A DNA stretch of 64,000 nucleotides from Allodiplogaster sudhausi (lineage: Eukaryota > Nematoda > Chromadorea > Rhabditida > Diplogasteridae): positions 3,149,001 through 3,213,000 of the forward strand of contig CALZFC010000040.1 of assembly GCA_945643635.1 (NCBI GenBank), in the 5' to 3' direction. The translations under genes and the position numbers were made by a program. Shown here piece after piece: positions 10,496-21,724 of this stretch; position 1 is the first letter of the stretch, and the number at the start of each line of letters is the position of its first letter. A model generated the notes under the pieces. That model was not told where the DNA came from and did not search any database. It saw only the letters and a list, made by a program, of their open reading frames with translations.

Positions 10496-12501
10496 TTAGT
10501 AGATCGGCGGCGGTGGGTTGTCGTAGCTCGACTGAAATTGTTTTCTTTCTTCTACATATTATCTCTTTGGCTTTTATCACCAACAATTCAAACAAATACG
10601 GGTTTTCTCTGAAATAAAAGAGCGTGTTTTGGTTGGCGTACAGGCATATCCCTGGGGCCTCGTGCCTGGCCGGGCGGTCCTCCAGGGGGTCCTCTGCCGT
10701 AGGGTCCTCTCTGGCGTCCATTCCACGGCCTCTGCTGCTCTCCCACGGCTCCTCTGCCCCCGTTCGCCTTGGCACAGCAGCAGGAAGCGAAGCAACAGCA
10801 GCAGCAAGTCAGCAGGCCGAACAGCACGCACAGCCAGCCCACGCTGCAAGTCGGCCACTTTAGTGTTGAAAGAGTAGAGAAGCACGTACATTTGCCACCA
10901 ATGGAGAGGCCTCTTCGTGCAGCACTCCCACTCGCAGCAGTACGCGTCCGTCCCGAAGCACTTCCACGCCACGACCGACGCTCTCAAGCACGCGCTTCTT
11001 TACTCTTTATCTTTCATCAATTCATTCATAATCAATTCGTCTCTTTCAGCAACTCACTTCGTGGTGTTCAGATATGTCACGCCCCCGAGGAGGTCCGACT
11101 GGTCGTCCACTCGGCGGTAACAAATCGCTGTGGGAGTCTGCGAGTCACACTGCAAAGATTGAAGGAGTATACGAAGACTATTGTTCTATGTAAACCGTGT
11201 GAACCCACTGTTATATTTCGTTTACAACATATGCATATCTATTGTTGGGGATATTCAACAAGATTGACATTTGCGGCAGTCGGAGAGGAATCGTAAGGTC
11301 CGTTGTGCACTCCGAGTGGATCGCCACTCGGTTTCGGATTACTTGAGTTGGAGTTGCGGCCTCTGCCGGGAGGGCCTGAAAACGTTTTAAGAACTAACAT
11401 TCGACAAAGTGAGTGCTTCCATATCTGCGCCTATCCACCCTCTGAACCTTATTCTTTCTATTTCTCTCTATTCTGTTTCTTCCCCACTGTTGATTATTGC
11501 TTACCTCTGTTCCCGTTGTTGTCAGGGTAGCTCATATTGGAAAGCGTGACATTAGAGTCATCGAATTTCGCGTACGTTGTAGTTGTAGTTCTAATGTTTT
11601 GAGTGGAGCTACCTGAGGGACCCTGAGATGAGTTTTCAGTCATCCCCCGAGTGTTGGCCATTATGTGATTAGTGTTTGAACGATCCGTCTCGTTGATAAT
11701 AAAAGGCATATCCTGAAATGGCGTGGGCGAGTCATTGGAGAGGCCAGGAGAGGTCGGGTTCGCGGCAAACACATAATTGTTGCCATTGTCCGAGGCTGTG
11801 GTGACTCGTGAGTTGGTTCCGGCAGGGCCAGAAGAAGCTGTGCCAGGTATGAGAGATTCTCTAGCCAAACCAGAATTAGTGGTGGGCAGCATGTCGGAAG
11901 ATGCCGCTACTCCTTTCTGGCTGCTTCCGGTGGTCATGGCTTCGTCTGCTGGCATCACCGAAGAGCCAGGCATGAGAGATTCTCTAGCCAAACCAGAATT
12001 AGTGGTGGGCAGCATGTCGGAAGAGGCCGCTACTCCTTTCTGGCTGCCACCCGTGGTCATGACTTCTCCTGCTGGCATCACCGAAGGGGAGGCTGCTGCT
12101 CCTGCCCTGTTCGTGGTGGTGGTTCTTTGCATGTCGTTTTGAAACGCGTTCATGCCCTGCCCGGTGGTGGCCGCAACTCCTCCTCCAACTGTTGTCGTAG
12201 TAGAGAGCATGAGGTCCTTCGCCTGCCTCTTCCCTCGCAGCCAATTCCAGACTCCTGACCCTCCTCCTCCCGGACATGTCCCAGGAAGATTCTCCAGTCC
12301 GTAGTAGAAGCCGATGCCGTTAAGGCTGCAACTCATTTTATTCATTATAACGAAAGCCTGTATACGTAGATCGTACGTACTTGAAGGAAGACTTCGGCGC
12401 GGCGAGAACTCCTGAGTTGGATTCTCCATTCGTCGTCAGCACAACTCGACTGCCTCGCAGTGCCGTGTTCAGCGAGGCTCTCGTATTCACCGGATCCTCC
12501 G
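10496..12501 (-). CDS. CX-module membrane protein with mucin-like ectodomain and PPxY tail
   Basis: Seven in-phase exons: 12501-12381, 12325-11505, 11375-about 11260, 11149-11058, 10982-10890, 10843-10642 and 10531-10496 (TAA stop). Order: an N-terminal segment with RASLNTALRGSRVVL and FYYGLENLPGTCPGG; a long Thr/Ser/Gly-rich mucin-like exon of ~273 residues with two 41-residue repeats; then a CX module (CDSQTPTAICYRRVDDQ, LLGGVTYLNTTK, WKCFGTDAYCCEWECC); a membrane helix VGWLCVLFGLLTCCCCCF; a Gly/Pro/Arg-rich cytoplasmic tail; and the C-terminus SSYDNPPPPIY. CX modules are Cys-rich nematode extracellular domains of unknown ligand. PPPIY is a PPxY motif that usually binds WW domains of Nedd4-type ubiquitin ligases. 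The exon 3 donor (GTTGAA or GTCAAT) is weak. The first exon is not resolved. One candidate at 12923-12742 is hydrophobic at its start but has no ATG in frame. Confidence 0.75.
11848..12093 (+). repeat. Tandem 123 bp coding repeat, two copies
   Basis: Two nearly identical 123 bp units (from about 11848 and 11971) inside the mucin-like exon. The length is a multiple of three, so it duplicates 41 residues in frame. The high identity suggests recent duplication or array turnover. Confidence 0.9.
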
Positions 12502-12923
12502 CTCCATTCAAGAAACGAACTCGCCAATTTCGGCTTCAAATTTCTATTTCTCATTCCATACAGTAATCTTCAATAAATACCACTATGAGAATGATAATTT
12601 TGTATGACCCAACAAAATTAAAACTGATTTGACAAACTTCCAGAAGCCGGTGACACTGTTGCTCTCCTGAGGCGATGGATCAGCCGCCACTTAAAACATT
12701 CTTTGGAATCAAAGTATTCTCGTAATTCGTCACGTTTAAATTACTTGAACTTTTCATACCTGATAGGACGAGAAATGCAATGAGAAGAAGCATCGCCACT
12801 CGGGGAGACTTCTCTGTTAGAATGAGCTTCTTCTCTTCTCAACCTCTGCCAATCTTCCTTGGCCGTGTCATCTCCTTGGCAGCCGACGATGAGGGCGAAA
12901 GTCGTAGCCACATCAACCAGCAC

Positions 12924-14062
12924 AGAGAACGAGAGTTCTGGCTAGAGAACGGGCAAATGAAGAGGAAGGGAGGTCAGAGAAGAAGAGAGAGAGTGCTCTT
13001 GGCAGCTCGGCCGTCGTCCCGTGAGCCGAGGTCGAGTCATCCGTTGCTGTTTGCTTCAAGAGATGGAAAACGATGAAAAGAAAAAGAACGAAGACTCACA
13101 ACGCGAAGAAGCTAGAGGAAATCAGGTGAAAAGAGCGGATTTGGGAGAACCGCATCATCATCTTCTCCCATTTCAAGCGAAATGTTCTTCTGATGAGTCA
13201 GCGATTGCAATGTATCGTTCTTTGCAAGTTTTCGATTTCTTCAATCATAAGATTAATTATACTTTTTAGATTCTTATTCCTTACTATTAACAAGTTATTA
13301 TGTATGTTAATCGAATAATTGACACTAGTAATTACTTGCTCCATCCTTTTGATCAGTTCTTAAATAACGGGAATAAAGAATTGTGGAGTCTAAATGAAGA
13401 TGAAAATTCTCTTTTCTCGCAAATTTAAATGATAACTTGAATTACATACATATTATATATGTTGTAAATATGCGATCAGCCACAATTTGCTAATATCGAA
13501 GTTCATCTTTCTCTTCAATGCAGTGAAAATGAAAAGAACGAAATAACAACAAAACTTTTATGGACACGGGAATAGAGGAGGGAAAAGGCGCGGCTTCTAG
13601 ATCTCGAAGCACTCCACAGCCGAGTTCCACCCACTCCGAAGATGATCAGGGCTTCGTTCTGAAGAGAACTGTTGTAGATTTGTGTTATCTACATGTATGT
13701 AGTTTGATCTCTGACTCTGTGAGTCAACGTGTGTTGGTAGATAGCAATTAGTGTTGCCTCGCCCTCGTAACCGTTGGCATAGATCATCCCGGCAGAGGCC
13801 ACTCACTCTCACAGTTACCCATTGCTCTACCACCTATCCCTCGCTTATGAGATGTATATAAGAGCCCCTCTAGATTGTGGCTCATGTCATTCGTTCGTTC
13901 TCTTCTCTACATATTCTACGGCGGTATATCTCTTCTCTTCTAATAAACCTCTCTTCCGCCTCGCCTCGCGTCTCACTCACACAACACGTTCCCTGTCCCC
14001 CTCGTGGGCGGACACTACAAGAACCTTTTTGGTAGACACCTGAGAGAGAGAGAAAGACCCGC
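12924..14062. other. Spacer, possible further exons of the next gene
   Basis: AT-rich apart from a patch at 13590-13830. There a minus-strand frame reads MIYANGYEGEATLIAIYQH, and another reads NEALIIFGVGGTRLW. These may be 3' exons of the gene at 14.1 kb, but I could not join them in phase. Confidence 0.35.
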
Positions 14063-14748
14063 CTGGTGGTGGTAGACGAGGCGGTCGATGTTCTCGAAGC
14101 GAGGGTTGTCTCGCTTGGGGGCTGGGCCGACCTCGGAGAGGCCATCCGTCGCTGAGCCCAGCTTGTACATCGGCTGCCCGTCCGCGCCCGTCACCATCTC
14201 GATCTCCATGTGGCTCAAGACATTAGTATTCATCGCTTTGTATTCACTTTAGCATTAATCACGTTGATGATAGCAATTGTAGAAATGTGAAAAGCGAGTG
14301 AACCGGAATGAGCCCGTCGACGTCTTGTAGACGATGAATGGCTTGAGAACCGGCACCAGAGCATCCAGCGTCATTCTCAGCGGATTCTATCGAGGAAGAT
14401 ATGAAAGATGGAGGAAGAGATTCCCCTCCCCCTGAACCTGGTGGTAGAGCCTGAACTCGGTCTTCATCATCGGCACCCTCTCGGCACCGCAACTCGACTG
14501 GACGCCCACGTAGATCCCACGCGCCAGGCCGTACGCCCTTCAATTGACTCTTAGGAAAGAAGGACGAAACTCCCTTTCAGCTGCAGGCCGAAACTGACAC
14601 GTCTCCGGGCGGCGCGGAACGGAAAGTCAGGGATGCGATGCTAGAGGGGATGGCGGCGCGAGCGGGAGCAGTTGCGGTGTCCGCTCGTGGTGGAGCCGCC
14701 AGAGAGGTGTCCGCCCGGCCCTCCTGCTGGTTGCCGTACGAGCTGCGC
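14063..14748 (-). CDS. Unrecognised multi-exon gene (internal exons)
   Basis: Four exons join in phase on the minus strand: 14748-14599, 14537-14438, 14386-14304 and 14213-14063. The first is Ala/Pro/Thr-rich (ADTATAPARAAIPSS), followed by FRSAPPGDV. The rest reads AYGLARGIYVGVQSSCG, VPMMKTEFRLYHQ, MTLDALVPVLKPFIVYKTS, MEIEMVTGADGQPMYKLG and RFENIDRLVYHHQ. I do not recognise the family. It looks like a compact folded domain after a low-complexity linker. Upstream candidates at 15520-15480 (MADNSERVSRSFS), 15320-15130 (FACCCHGEPCVV) and 15050-14970 (NPRHELCCHFCCHF) have paired cysteines and may belong, but the phases are unresolved. The last donor would be GC (CAG followed by GCGGGT). Confidence 0.45.
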
Positions 14749-15984
14749 CTTCAAATTTTTTTTATTAGTTTTTTTTTCAACCGTAGCGATAACAAAACAA
14801 TAGATAAAGGCGATGGTATGATAAGTGCTTACAACGCGAAGCATTCATTTCCATGGTCCATATCTCCACTTCTGGCATTCTTTGCACCATTAGTATGCCT
14901 TGCCTCTTTCGCAGCAGTTTCCATTAGGGCTTTTTCACTTTATCATAGTGATGACTAAAGCGACGAACTGGAAAGAAGTGGAAGTGGCAGCAGAAGTGGC
15001 AGCAGAGTTCGTGTCGGGGATTGTCGTCGATGAACGACCTAAGTTCCATCAAACAGTAGATATTTCAAAAGTATGTTTTTACTTGAATTTGGACCTTGCC
15101 ATTTCAGAAATAATAGCTTGAAACAAACGAGAAGAAGCTGAAGACAGCGAAGAACGTGCACGGCGAGCCCGGGAACTCGGCTCGATTGGATCCTCAAATT
15201 GGACATGATTTCCTTTCAAACTGCAAGAGGTGCGTACATTCGTGAGAGCAGCCTCCCAGAGGGCGACGACGCATGGCTCGCCGTGGCAGCAGCACGCGAA
15301 CGAACTCGAAAACTCAATCTACACGATTAGGCAGCCACTCGTTCAAATACAGTCATCAAACCCTATTTTGTTTCCTCAATGGTTGTTGACATAAGCTTAT
15401 TAATAATTCGAGCGCAAAATTAGTAATAAAGTAGATAGAGATCAAGCTTAATATCAGTCCTTCCGAATTTCTACAGAAAACGACCGACTGACGCGCTCAG
15501 AGTTGTCGGCCATGAAACCCGGCAAATGAGGAGTGAAGGAAGAAGGTCTAGCCAGCCGCTCCCCGGGGAAGCAGTGATGAGAAGTGGCAGATTCCAATTC
15601 GCTCCGCTCTTTTATACTTTCAAATTCATGAAGATATTCAGAATATAGAAATTAGAATGAAATGCTCTGCTGAAGTTCTTGTCAACTGTTCGCATACAAT
15701 GTGATTATTTGCATGTGGTTTTGATGCGCCAAACACATAATGATTATATTCATGATGGTTCTTTTCGATATTTAATCAGGATGAGTGATTACCATTGGAA
15801 TCGATCATTTCATCGTCTCACACCCCTTCGGAATGGCTGCTCTCACAGCCCAGAGTCTTTTTAATTTTATTCTAGAATAAATCCTTTAGAAGAAGTACCG
15901 AGCCTTGGTTAAAGAAAGTCAACTTTTTTATATTGAAATAAATCGATCAAAAATATTTAAGAAAAAAGATGTAAAATGCTTAAG
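14749..15984. other. Probable 5' exons/introns of the unrecognised gene plus spacer
   Basis: Contains the Cys-pair candidate exons mentioned for the 14.1 kb gene on the minus strand. Beyond 15530 it is AT-rich sequence leading to the plus-strand phosphatase gene. No confident start codon was found. Confidence 0.3.
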
Positions 15985-18355
15985 TGAACGGAACCGGCCT
16001 GCAGTTTCCGCTGAATTCCGAGCGCATTGCGGATTTCGCTGCTCGCTTCATGGCCGGTCTGTCAGTTCTCATATTTGGGCATATTATATTCAAGCGAATT
16101 TGTCAACACAATCGCTGTGAAGTAGTTATGCCTCAAATGTTCTTACATGTGCTAATTTTATTTTAATGCGAAACTGGAATTCAGACAAGGATGCGCTGCT
16201 AGCCGAGCATCGCCGAGCCATTGCTGAGGAAGTGCACATCAACGCCTTCGCCAGACACAATGAGATCGCCGCCGCTGGACTCGGCAAGAATGTCAGGGGG
16301 ATGGAGACAAGGAGGGAGAAGGGAGAGAGAGGAAGGGAGAGAGATGGAGGGAGAGAGGGGGAGGGAGAGGAAAAGACATGGTGAGATAGAAGGAGAGAGG
16401 GAGGGAGAGAGGGGAGGGAGAGGGTGAAAGAGAGGGTGAGAGAGGTGATGGAAGAAAGGGATGTTGTCAGAGCGAGAGGATGACCTAAATAGCATGAAAA
16501 AAATTGGTCAAATTAGTAGAAATATGAAAAAAGGAGATAAAGAAAGAATTGTGATAAGGTAGAATTGTGATAACAACTCGTCGTCCCTTTCTGCTCCTCT
16601 TCTCCTTCCTCTCTTTGTCTCTCTGCAGAAGAATCGGTACGTGAACTCGCCCTCTTCGATCGCGGCGTCATTGTCCTCCAGAGGGGAGAGAAGGAGAAGG
16701 ACAGCGACTTCGACGGCAACTCGGACTACATCAACGCCAGCCGATTTGTCTCCAAGAAGCTCGGCGAGTATGTGCTGACCCAGGTTAGATGGGGTGGGGA
16801 AAGAGAGGAAGAGGAGAGAGACCATGAAGTGAGGGGATCACATATGACAAATGTCTTCCAGGCGCCGACTGACGATACTCTCGTCGACTTCTACCGAATG
16901 GTCAGCCAGACCAAGGTTGGTGGTATTGGTTACTGTAGATGTACATAGATGAATGTACCATCCCAGTCCAACTCCCATCCCATTGACTCCAGGCTCGAGT
17001 CATTGTGTGTCTGAACTCGACTCTGGATGAATCCGACAGCTTCACGCCCTACTTCGACCCTCGGCTCAAGAAAAAGTTCAAGGTTTATAAGAAGAATCTT
17101 GCTATTTCACCTGGCATGATGGTATGGGTACAGCTTTGTAATAGCCGATCTTCCAAACATACCCTACTCACCGTCTCTCTCTCTTCTCTTTCTTCTCCCC
17201 TTCCCTCATTCCAGGTTGGCAGTCGCTTCCGTGTCCGTACTCTGTCAGTCGATCAGCGTGACTGCACCACGACGTACATGCTGGAGCTGAAGGACAACTT
17301 GCTGCCGAGCAAGGAGAGCATAAGCGAAATCACTGTGGTCCACGTCGCCGGATGGGAGGTCCCCAACAATTCTCAAGCGAGAGCAATTAAATGGAACAAC
17401 ATTTGAATATTCTGCCTGAAGGCCGACGAGAACTCGCCTCGTCAAGGCAGTGCGCGCCGTCGAGGTCGTCGACAAGGACAATGGAGACAAGGCACCTCGC
17501 TGTTCTCTCTTCTCTCTCTGCTCTTCTCTCACCTCTCTCTATTCTCTCGCTGTTCTCTCTTCTCTCTCTGCTCTTCTCTCACCTCTCTCTATTCTCTCTC
17601 TCTTCTCTCACTCCTCTCTCTTCTCTCTCCTCTCTCTGCATTCGCTCCTCTCTCTTCTCTATCTCTCTCTATGCTTATTTTCTCTCTCACTCTTTGCATC
17701 CATTCTTCTCTTCCAGATGCCCATCATCGTGCATGGCTCCAGCGGTATCAGACGCACTGGCTGCTTCGTCATCACCTCCCTCTGTTACCGAGAGGTTAGT
17801 CGTCGATTCCACGAGCTCCTCAGTCTGTACATTCTATGTATGTGAGCTTTCTTCGCAGATTCACAAGTACAAGACCGTGTCCCTCTTCGAGCACGTCAGC
17901 GCTCTCCGCCAGAATCGCTACGGAGTCCTCGTCCAGAAGGCAAGCTGTCTCTTCCTTCATGACATTGGCTCCGCCCAAGCTTTCACCTCTTTAAGAGATG
18001 AAAAAGACCACAAGGATGTTTACATGTTGTTCTAGAGTAAGTTCTGCCTGGTGCTGGCGGCGACTCTGCAGATGGCAACTACGAACCGCCTTGTCGCCCC
18101 CGATCTGCTTGCGCAGGCAATTCGGGTCAGCTTGCTTTGCTTACTTTGCACTTAATAAATAACAATACTGAGTACATTGTGCAGGTCCTTACGATGCTGG
18201 ATCGCCGTCTGAATGCCGCCCCGAAGAGCGCTGAGAAAATTAAGGTTCGTGTGGCTCTGCAAGGAAGAAGCATGCATTTGGCATACGTCTCACCATCAGC
18301 TATTTCAAATGTTCAGGGATCCGCCGAAGGCAAGAAGAAAATGGGCAAGAAATGA
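15985..18355 (+). CDS. Protein tyrosine phosphatase-like domain, predicted inactive
   Basis: Exons: 15985-16056, 16185-16291, 16629-16783, 16862-16915, 16993-17082, 17215-17358, 17447-17491, 17717-17794, 17859-17939, 18042-18125, 18185-18244 and 18317-18355 (TGA). Classical PTP landmarks in order are EEVHINAFARHNEIA, LFDRGVIVLQ, SDYINASRFV, YVLTQAPTDDTLVDFYRM, ARVIVCLNS and the signature loop PIIVHGSSGIRRTGCF. The catalytic Cys of HCSxGxxR is Gly (GGC), and the WPD-loop Trp is followed by Glu (AGWE), so the general acid is also missing. The invariant Arg is kept. It is therefore a pseudophosphatase, perhaps phosphotyrosine binding. The tail ends in Lys-rich EGKKKMGKK. Introns after 17491 and 17939 use GC donors. 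Exon 3 is 155 nt, discussed under findings. The first exon with a start codon was not found. Confidence 0.8.
16292..16460 (+). repeat. GA/GGGA-rich tract in phosphatase intron
   Basis: Purine-rich run of GGGAGAGA-type units filling most of the intron between 16291 and 16629. Confidence 0.75.
17498..17597 (+). repeat. 50 bp tandem duplication of CT-rich sequence
   Basis: Two essentially identical 50 bp pyrimidine-rich units in the phosphatase intron just upstream of the signature-loop exon, followed by further TCTC-rich sequence. Confidence 0.85.
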
Positions 18356-19038
18356 TATCCACTTCTCATCCAACGAGTGCTTCCCTTCCCCTTCCATTCT
18401 TCTCTCTAACAATGAGCGCTCATCCTCATTCCATGATAAACAAGGATCTCGAGCACATCAAGTACAACCTTGATCTTTCTGAATTAAATAACCTCTCCCA
18501 GGCAACAGAGAGTCAATCGGAATACACACTGACACATCTATGATATCATCTCCGGAAGAGTCAAAAAAGTGAAGATGAAAGCTAGATTCATACAAGAGTC
18601 GCTGATGATCGGAAGAGAAGGCAGCTGCCTTTCCCTTTCTGATAAGCGTGTACTATCACTCCGCTTGACATTTTTATCTTTCTTCTCTTTTTTTTCTAAG
18701 CGTTTGTCGCGCTGCAGCGCACAAGCCAACTATTTCTTATTTTTATTATTATAATATTTATCTATTTACAACATATTTATGTACATTAATACTGCCTACA
18801 TATTAGACTGATCATATAAGTGAGAATGTCAGCTCCTTAAGATATTTTAGTTGAAAGAAGCACGCGACGTTCTCTTCCCAGCCAGGACAAGCGAAGGCGT
18901 GATATCAACAGAAAATTTATACTTTGGTGATTAATTTTTATTAATTATGATAGTTTGAATCTACGATGTGGTAAATGTCAAAATAAACCAATGTCAGATA
19001 TTGTTTTCACAAGTATTTTAGCAGCACCCTGCTTTATA
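18356..19038. other. Convergent 3' intergenic region
   Basis: Lies between the stop codons of the plus-strand phosphatase and the minus-strand Cys-rich gene. AT-rich, with no convincing coding signal. Confidence 0.5.
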
Positions 19039-19325
19039 TTAGTAGATCTCAAAATGTGAGCAATGTGAAGCGAGTTGCCTGCAACATACACGAGTGAGAT
19101 TTAATTGAAAGAAATAGGAATAAGAATAGAAACCGACAATTTTAATTGAAATGTGAACTAACTCGACGCCAGCAGCAGCCACGCAGGCACAGAGAGCGTG
19201 CACTGCTGAGGCATCGAAGCCACTCGAGGATAGACAGCTCTTGGCTGCTGACACCATCTCAGTGTCGGAGGGAAGAGCGTAGCCGCATCTGAGGCACCAG
19301 ATAAATAGAGACAAGTAGAGAGAAT

Positions 19326-19371
<46 letters not shown>

Positions 19372-20816
19372 GGCAAGTGCACTCACTCCTTTTTATGGCA
19401 GGCGTCATGCTTGTTGACATGGATACATTTTGTAATGCAGACTGCTCCCGCTCGACCGGCCTGAAAGGACGGTCTGAGAGGATATGAATGTCCCTTGAAA
19501 GAGGACCTTGATGAGAGATGGTCCATCGTCGGTGAGGTTGTTGCGGTCGAGGATGGACTGAACCTCCTTCACTGCAGCCACGCCAAGCGTCTCGAAGTAC
19601 CGCTTTTCGGTCGTGAGGCCTGGAGTTTCTGCACATCTGAATTGAACAAATAAATAAGCTACTGGGTTTGTTCCTGGGTGCCGACGTTAAAACCCATTGA
19701 GATAAAGAGCAAAACAAATGAAATGGATAACGTGCACTTGTCCAAGAGATTCCATTGTGCAAGAAATCGTCTTGTTCATCTGCAATCGTTTTTGGTTGCC
19801 TTAGACTCTGTGGTGCTATTAATCTAGGAAGAAAACGGGGCGAAAGTTGAGCTCAACTTTTTAACAAAAAAGATTGAGGGTGAACTCTGAAAAGAGCGGA
19901 TTAGTATGGAAAAGAAGAAAGATGGGCCCAACTTATTCCAAAAAGATCCCAACTTTAAAAAGCGTGCTCAGCCAAAAAGTGGTCAACATAATGGTCAACT
20001 CTTTTTCTAACAGCAAGAATCTGGAAGACGAGAGAGGGAAAAGGAAGCTATAAATCATTGCTCCGTTTGGTCTCTCATTTTTGTGTACTCTCTCGCCGAG
20101 AAAAAAGGTTGACCTCAAAATGCCAGTGAAAATGAGACTTTGCTTCTCGATGCCTCCGTTTTCGTCTATTAGTCCCAGCCTCACACCTCGGCCTATGAGC
20201 ACGCTATGGAAAACCCGCCCGACATCGGTTGCTGATGAACCTTTGGGATGCTTGTTGCACTGAGTCGGTTTAATTACCCAAGTTTGAGGTATGTTTGAGG
20301 TATGCATTGGAATTCTATAAGAAAACTGGACGCAATTGTATTGAGAGTTGGACTCAACTCTGAAAAAAGTTCCAGACAAAAAAGTCGAGCTCAGCTTTCT
20401 TTCTTCCTAGATTAATAGCACCACTGCTGTTGAAATGGTGGGAAAAAAATCACCCTTGACACTCTCGGGTGGACTTGCCTGCTGAGCGTACTCCATGAAG
20501 CACTGCCTGGTATGGGCGTAGTCGATGCCAGCTTCCCGGTAGTGCTGCTGGCAACGGTCCGCGCACTTCACGACCAGACTGTACAGACCGTCGGTGCAAC
20601 TCTCAATCCAAGAGATTCTCAATTTTTCCTGGTTGCAAACTCGACAGCAAGTCGAAATGTCCATTCTCAATTGAACTGCATCATTTTTATGAAAAAAAAA
20701 ATAAGTGCGAGAACTCCGTGCTGAGAGCAGACGCAGAGCGGAATCAACGATTATTTGGCGCTGCCAGCCAAAACGAGGAACAAGAAACCGCATGCGATGC
20801 TTCCCGATTTGGCCAT
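19039..20816 (-). CDS. Secreted cysteine-rich protein, unknown family
   Basis: Six exons join without a phase conflict: 20816-20765, 20675-20492, 19636-19507, 19460-19387, 19288-19163 and 19078-19039. Together they make 606 nt, 201 residues, ATG to TAA. It begins with a signal peptide (MAKSGSIACGFLFLVLA). Cysteines are spread through the chain: STCCRVCNQ, IESCTDGLY, VKCADRCQQHYREAG, TRQCFMECAETPG, VCITKCIHVNKHDACHKKEC, AKSCLSSSG, ALCACVAAAG and SHCSHF. The pattern resembles nematode secreted Cys-rich families such as DUF19, but I cannot place it firmly. Intron 1 must use a GC donor, because the reading frame otherwise meets a TAA within six residues. Intron 2 carries an inserted MITE. A role outside the cell is inferred only from the signal peptide and cysteines. 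Confidence 0.75.
19332..19369 (+). repeat. (GA)n microsatellite
   Basis: Pure GA run in the intron between exons 4 and 5 of the secreted Cys-rich gene. Confidence 0.95.
19809..20424. mobile_element. MITE-like element with ~25 bp perfect terminal inverted repeats
   Basis: The left end GTGGTGCTATTAATCTAGG (19809 onward) is repeated inverted at the right end, finishing at 20424. The perfect repeat is about 25 bp. Imperfect similarity continues inward, with GTTGAGCTCAACTTTT-type palindromes at both ends and GTTGA-C-CAACT motifs repeated through the body. About 616 bp, no transposase. It sits in intron 2 of the secreted Cys-rich gene. A TTAA lies symmetrically inside each end, so the true tip could be the TTAA (piggyBac-like) or the outer GTGG. 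I see no certain outer target duplication. Confidence 0.75.
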
Positions 20817-21724
20817 TTTCTATGATAGTTTATGACTGATTAGAATAAAAAAAGAAGAAAAACAACAAAGAGTGGTTGAGCGGAGTGTTGGATGCGGACT
20901 ATGTACAAAATATACCTGGAAAGGTAATGACAGATGTGTAATAGTCAAATCAAACGAGAAAGTGTACCTTCTTCGACGGCGACTGTTCATCTGCCCTTTT
21001 ATGAGATAGGAATACGAAAACATTAATTCTTGTCTTTTCACAACTTAAGCACCGACCATCCATTCACAGGCAGAGGCTAACGAGATAGAAAGCAATTAAA
21101 TGATATTAAAAATTATTTTTTTATTGGAAACAATAAAAGAATATGCAGCACATTTTTAACCCGTTGAACGAACAGGTGCAGGGCGGACAATAGTTCTTTC
21201 CTGAGACTCCCGTAACTTCCTGGTGCAATTGAAATTCATTTTTGAGACCTATCACTGCGAATGAGGAACATATTTAATTCGCCTCTATTAAGAAAAAAAA
21301 AATACTTTTTACATGGTACAATTGTTTGTTTCACTTGCACGTAATTAGTGAGAGTGGAAATCATTGAATTCTGTGACTGCTGTCTTGAACAGGAGATTCA
21401 TGCTAGCATGAACCCACTCCATTCTATTTTAATGTTCTTTTTCTTCCTTTCCGTCTCTAATTCCTTCCTCTCCACTTTTCAGTGCTCTCTCTCTCGCCCG
21501 TTCAAGTACGCAGTGAACGATAACTAAGCAGGTGCCTGCCATTGCACTGCAGATAAGTGTATTTTGACAGTCGGAAGGTTCCTCGCGTGAAAGGAGAGTG
21601 ATGTTTCCAAATGCCTCGAATCATTCAAAAGTTCACTTCCTATTCATAGGTTTTTGTCATAAATAATTCTAATATTCAATGTTCATAAACGATACTCATT
21701 TGATTGTTGTGAATAATGTAAAGG
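20817..21724. other. Divergent intergenic/promoter region
   Basis: Between the divergent starts of the Cys-rich gene (-) and the CHK kinase-like gene (+). AT-rich with poly-T/poly-A runs, and no coding signal recognised. Promoters of both genes should lie here, but no specific motif is readable. Confidence 0.5.

Noticed and set aside
15236..15252. A 17 nt GTACGC...TTGCAG candidate micro-intron on the minus strand
   Set aside because: The surrounding frame is open without removing it, and the gene model there is uncertain.
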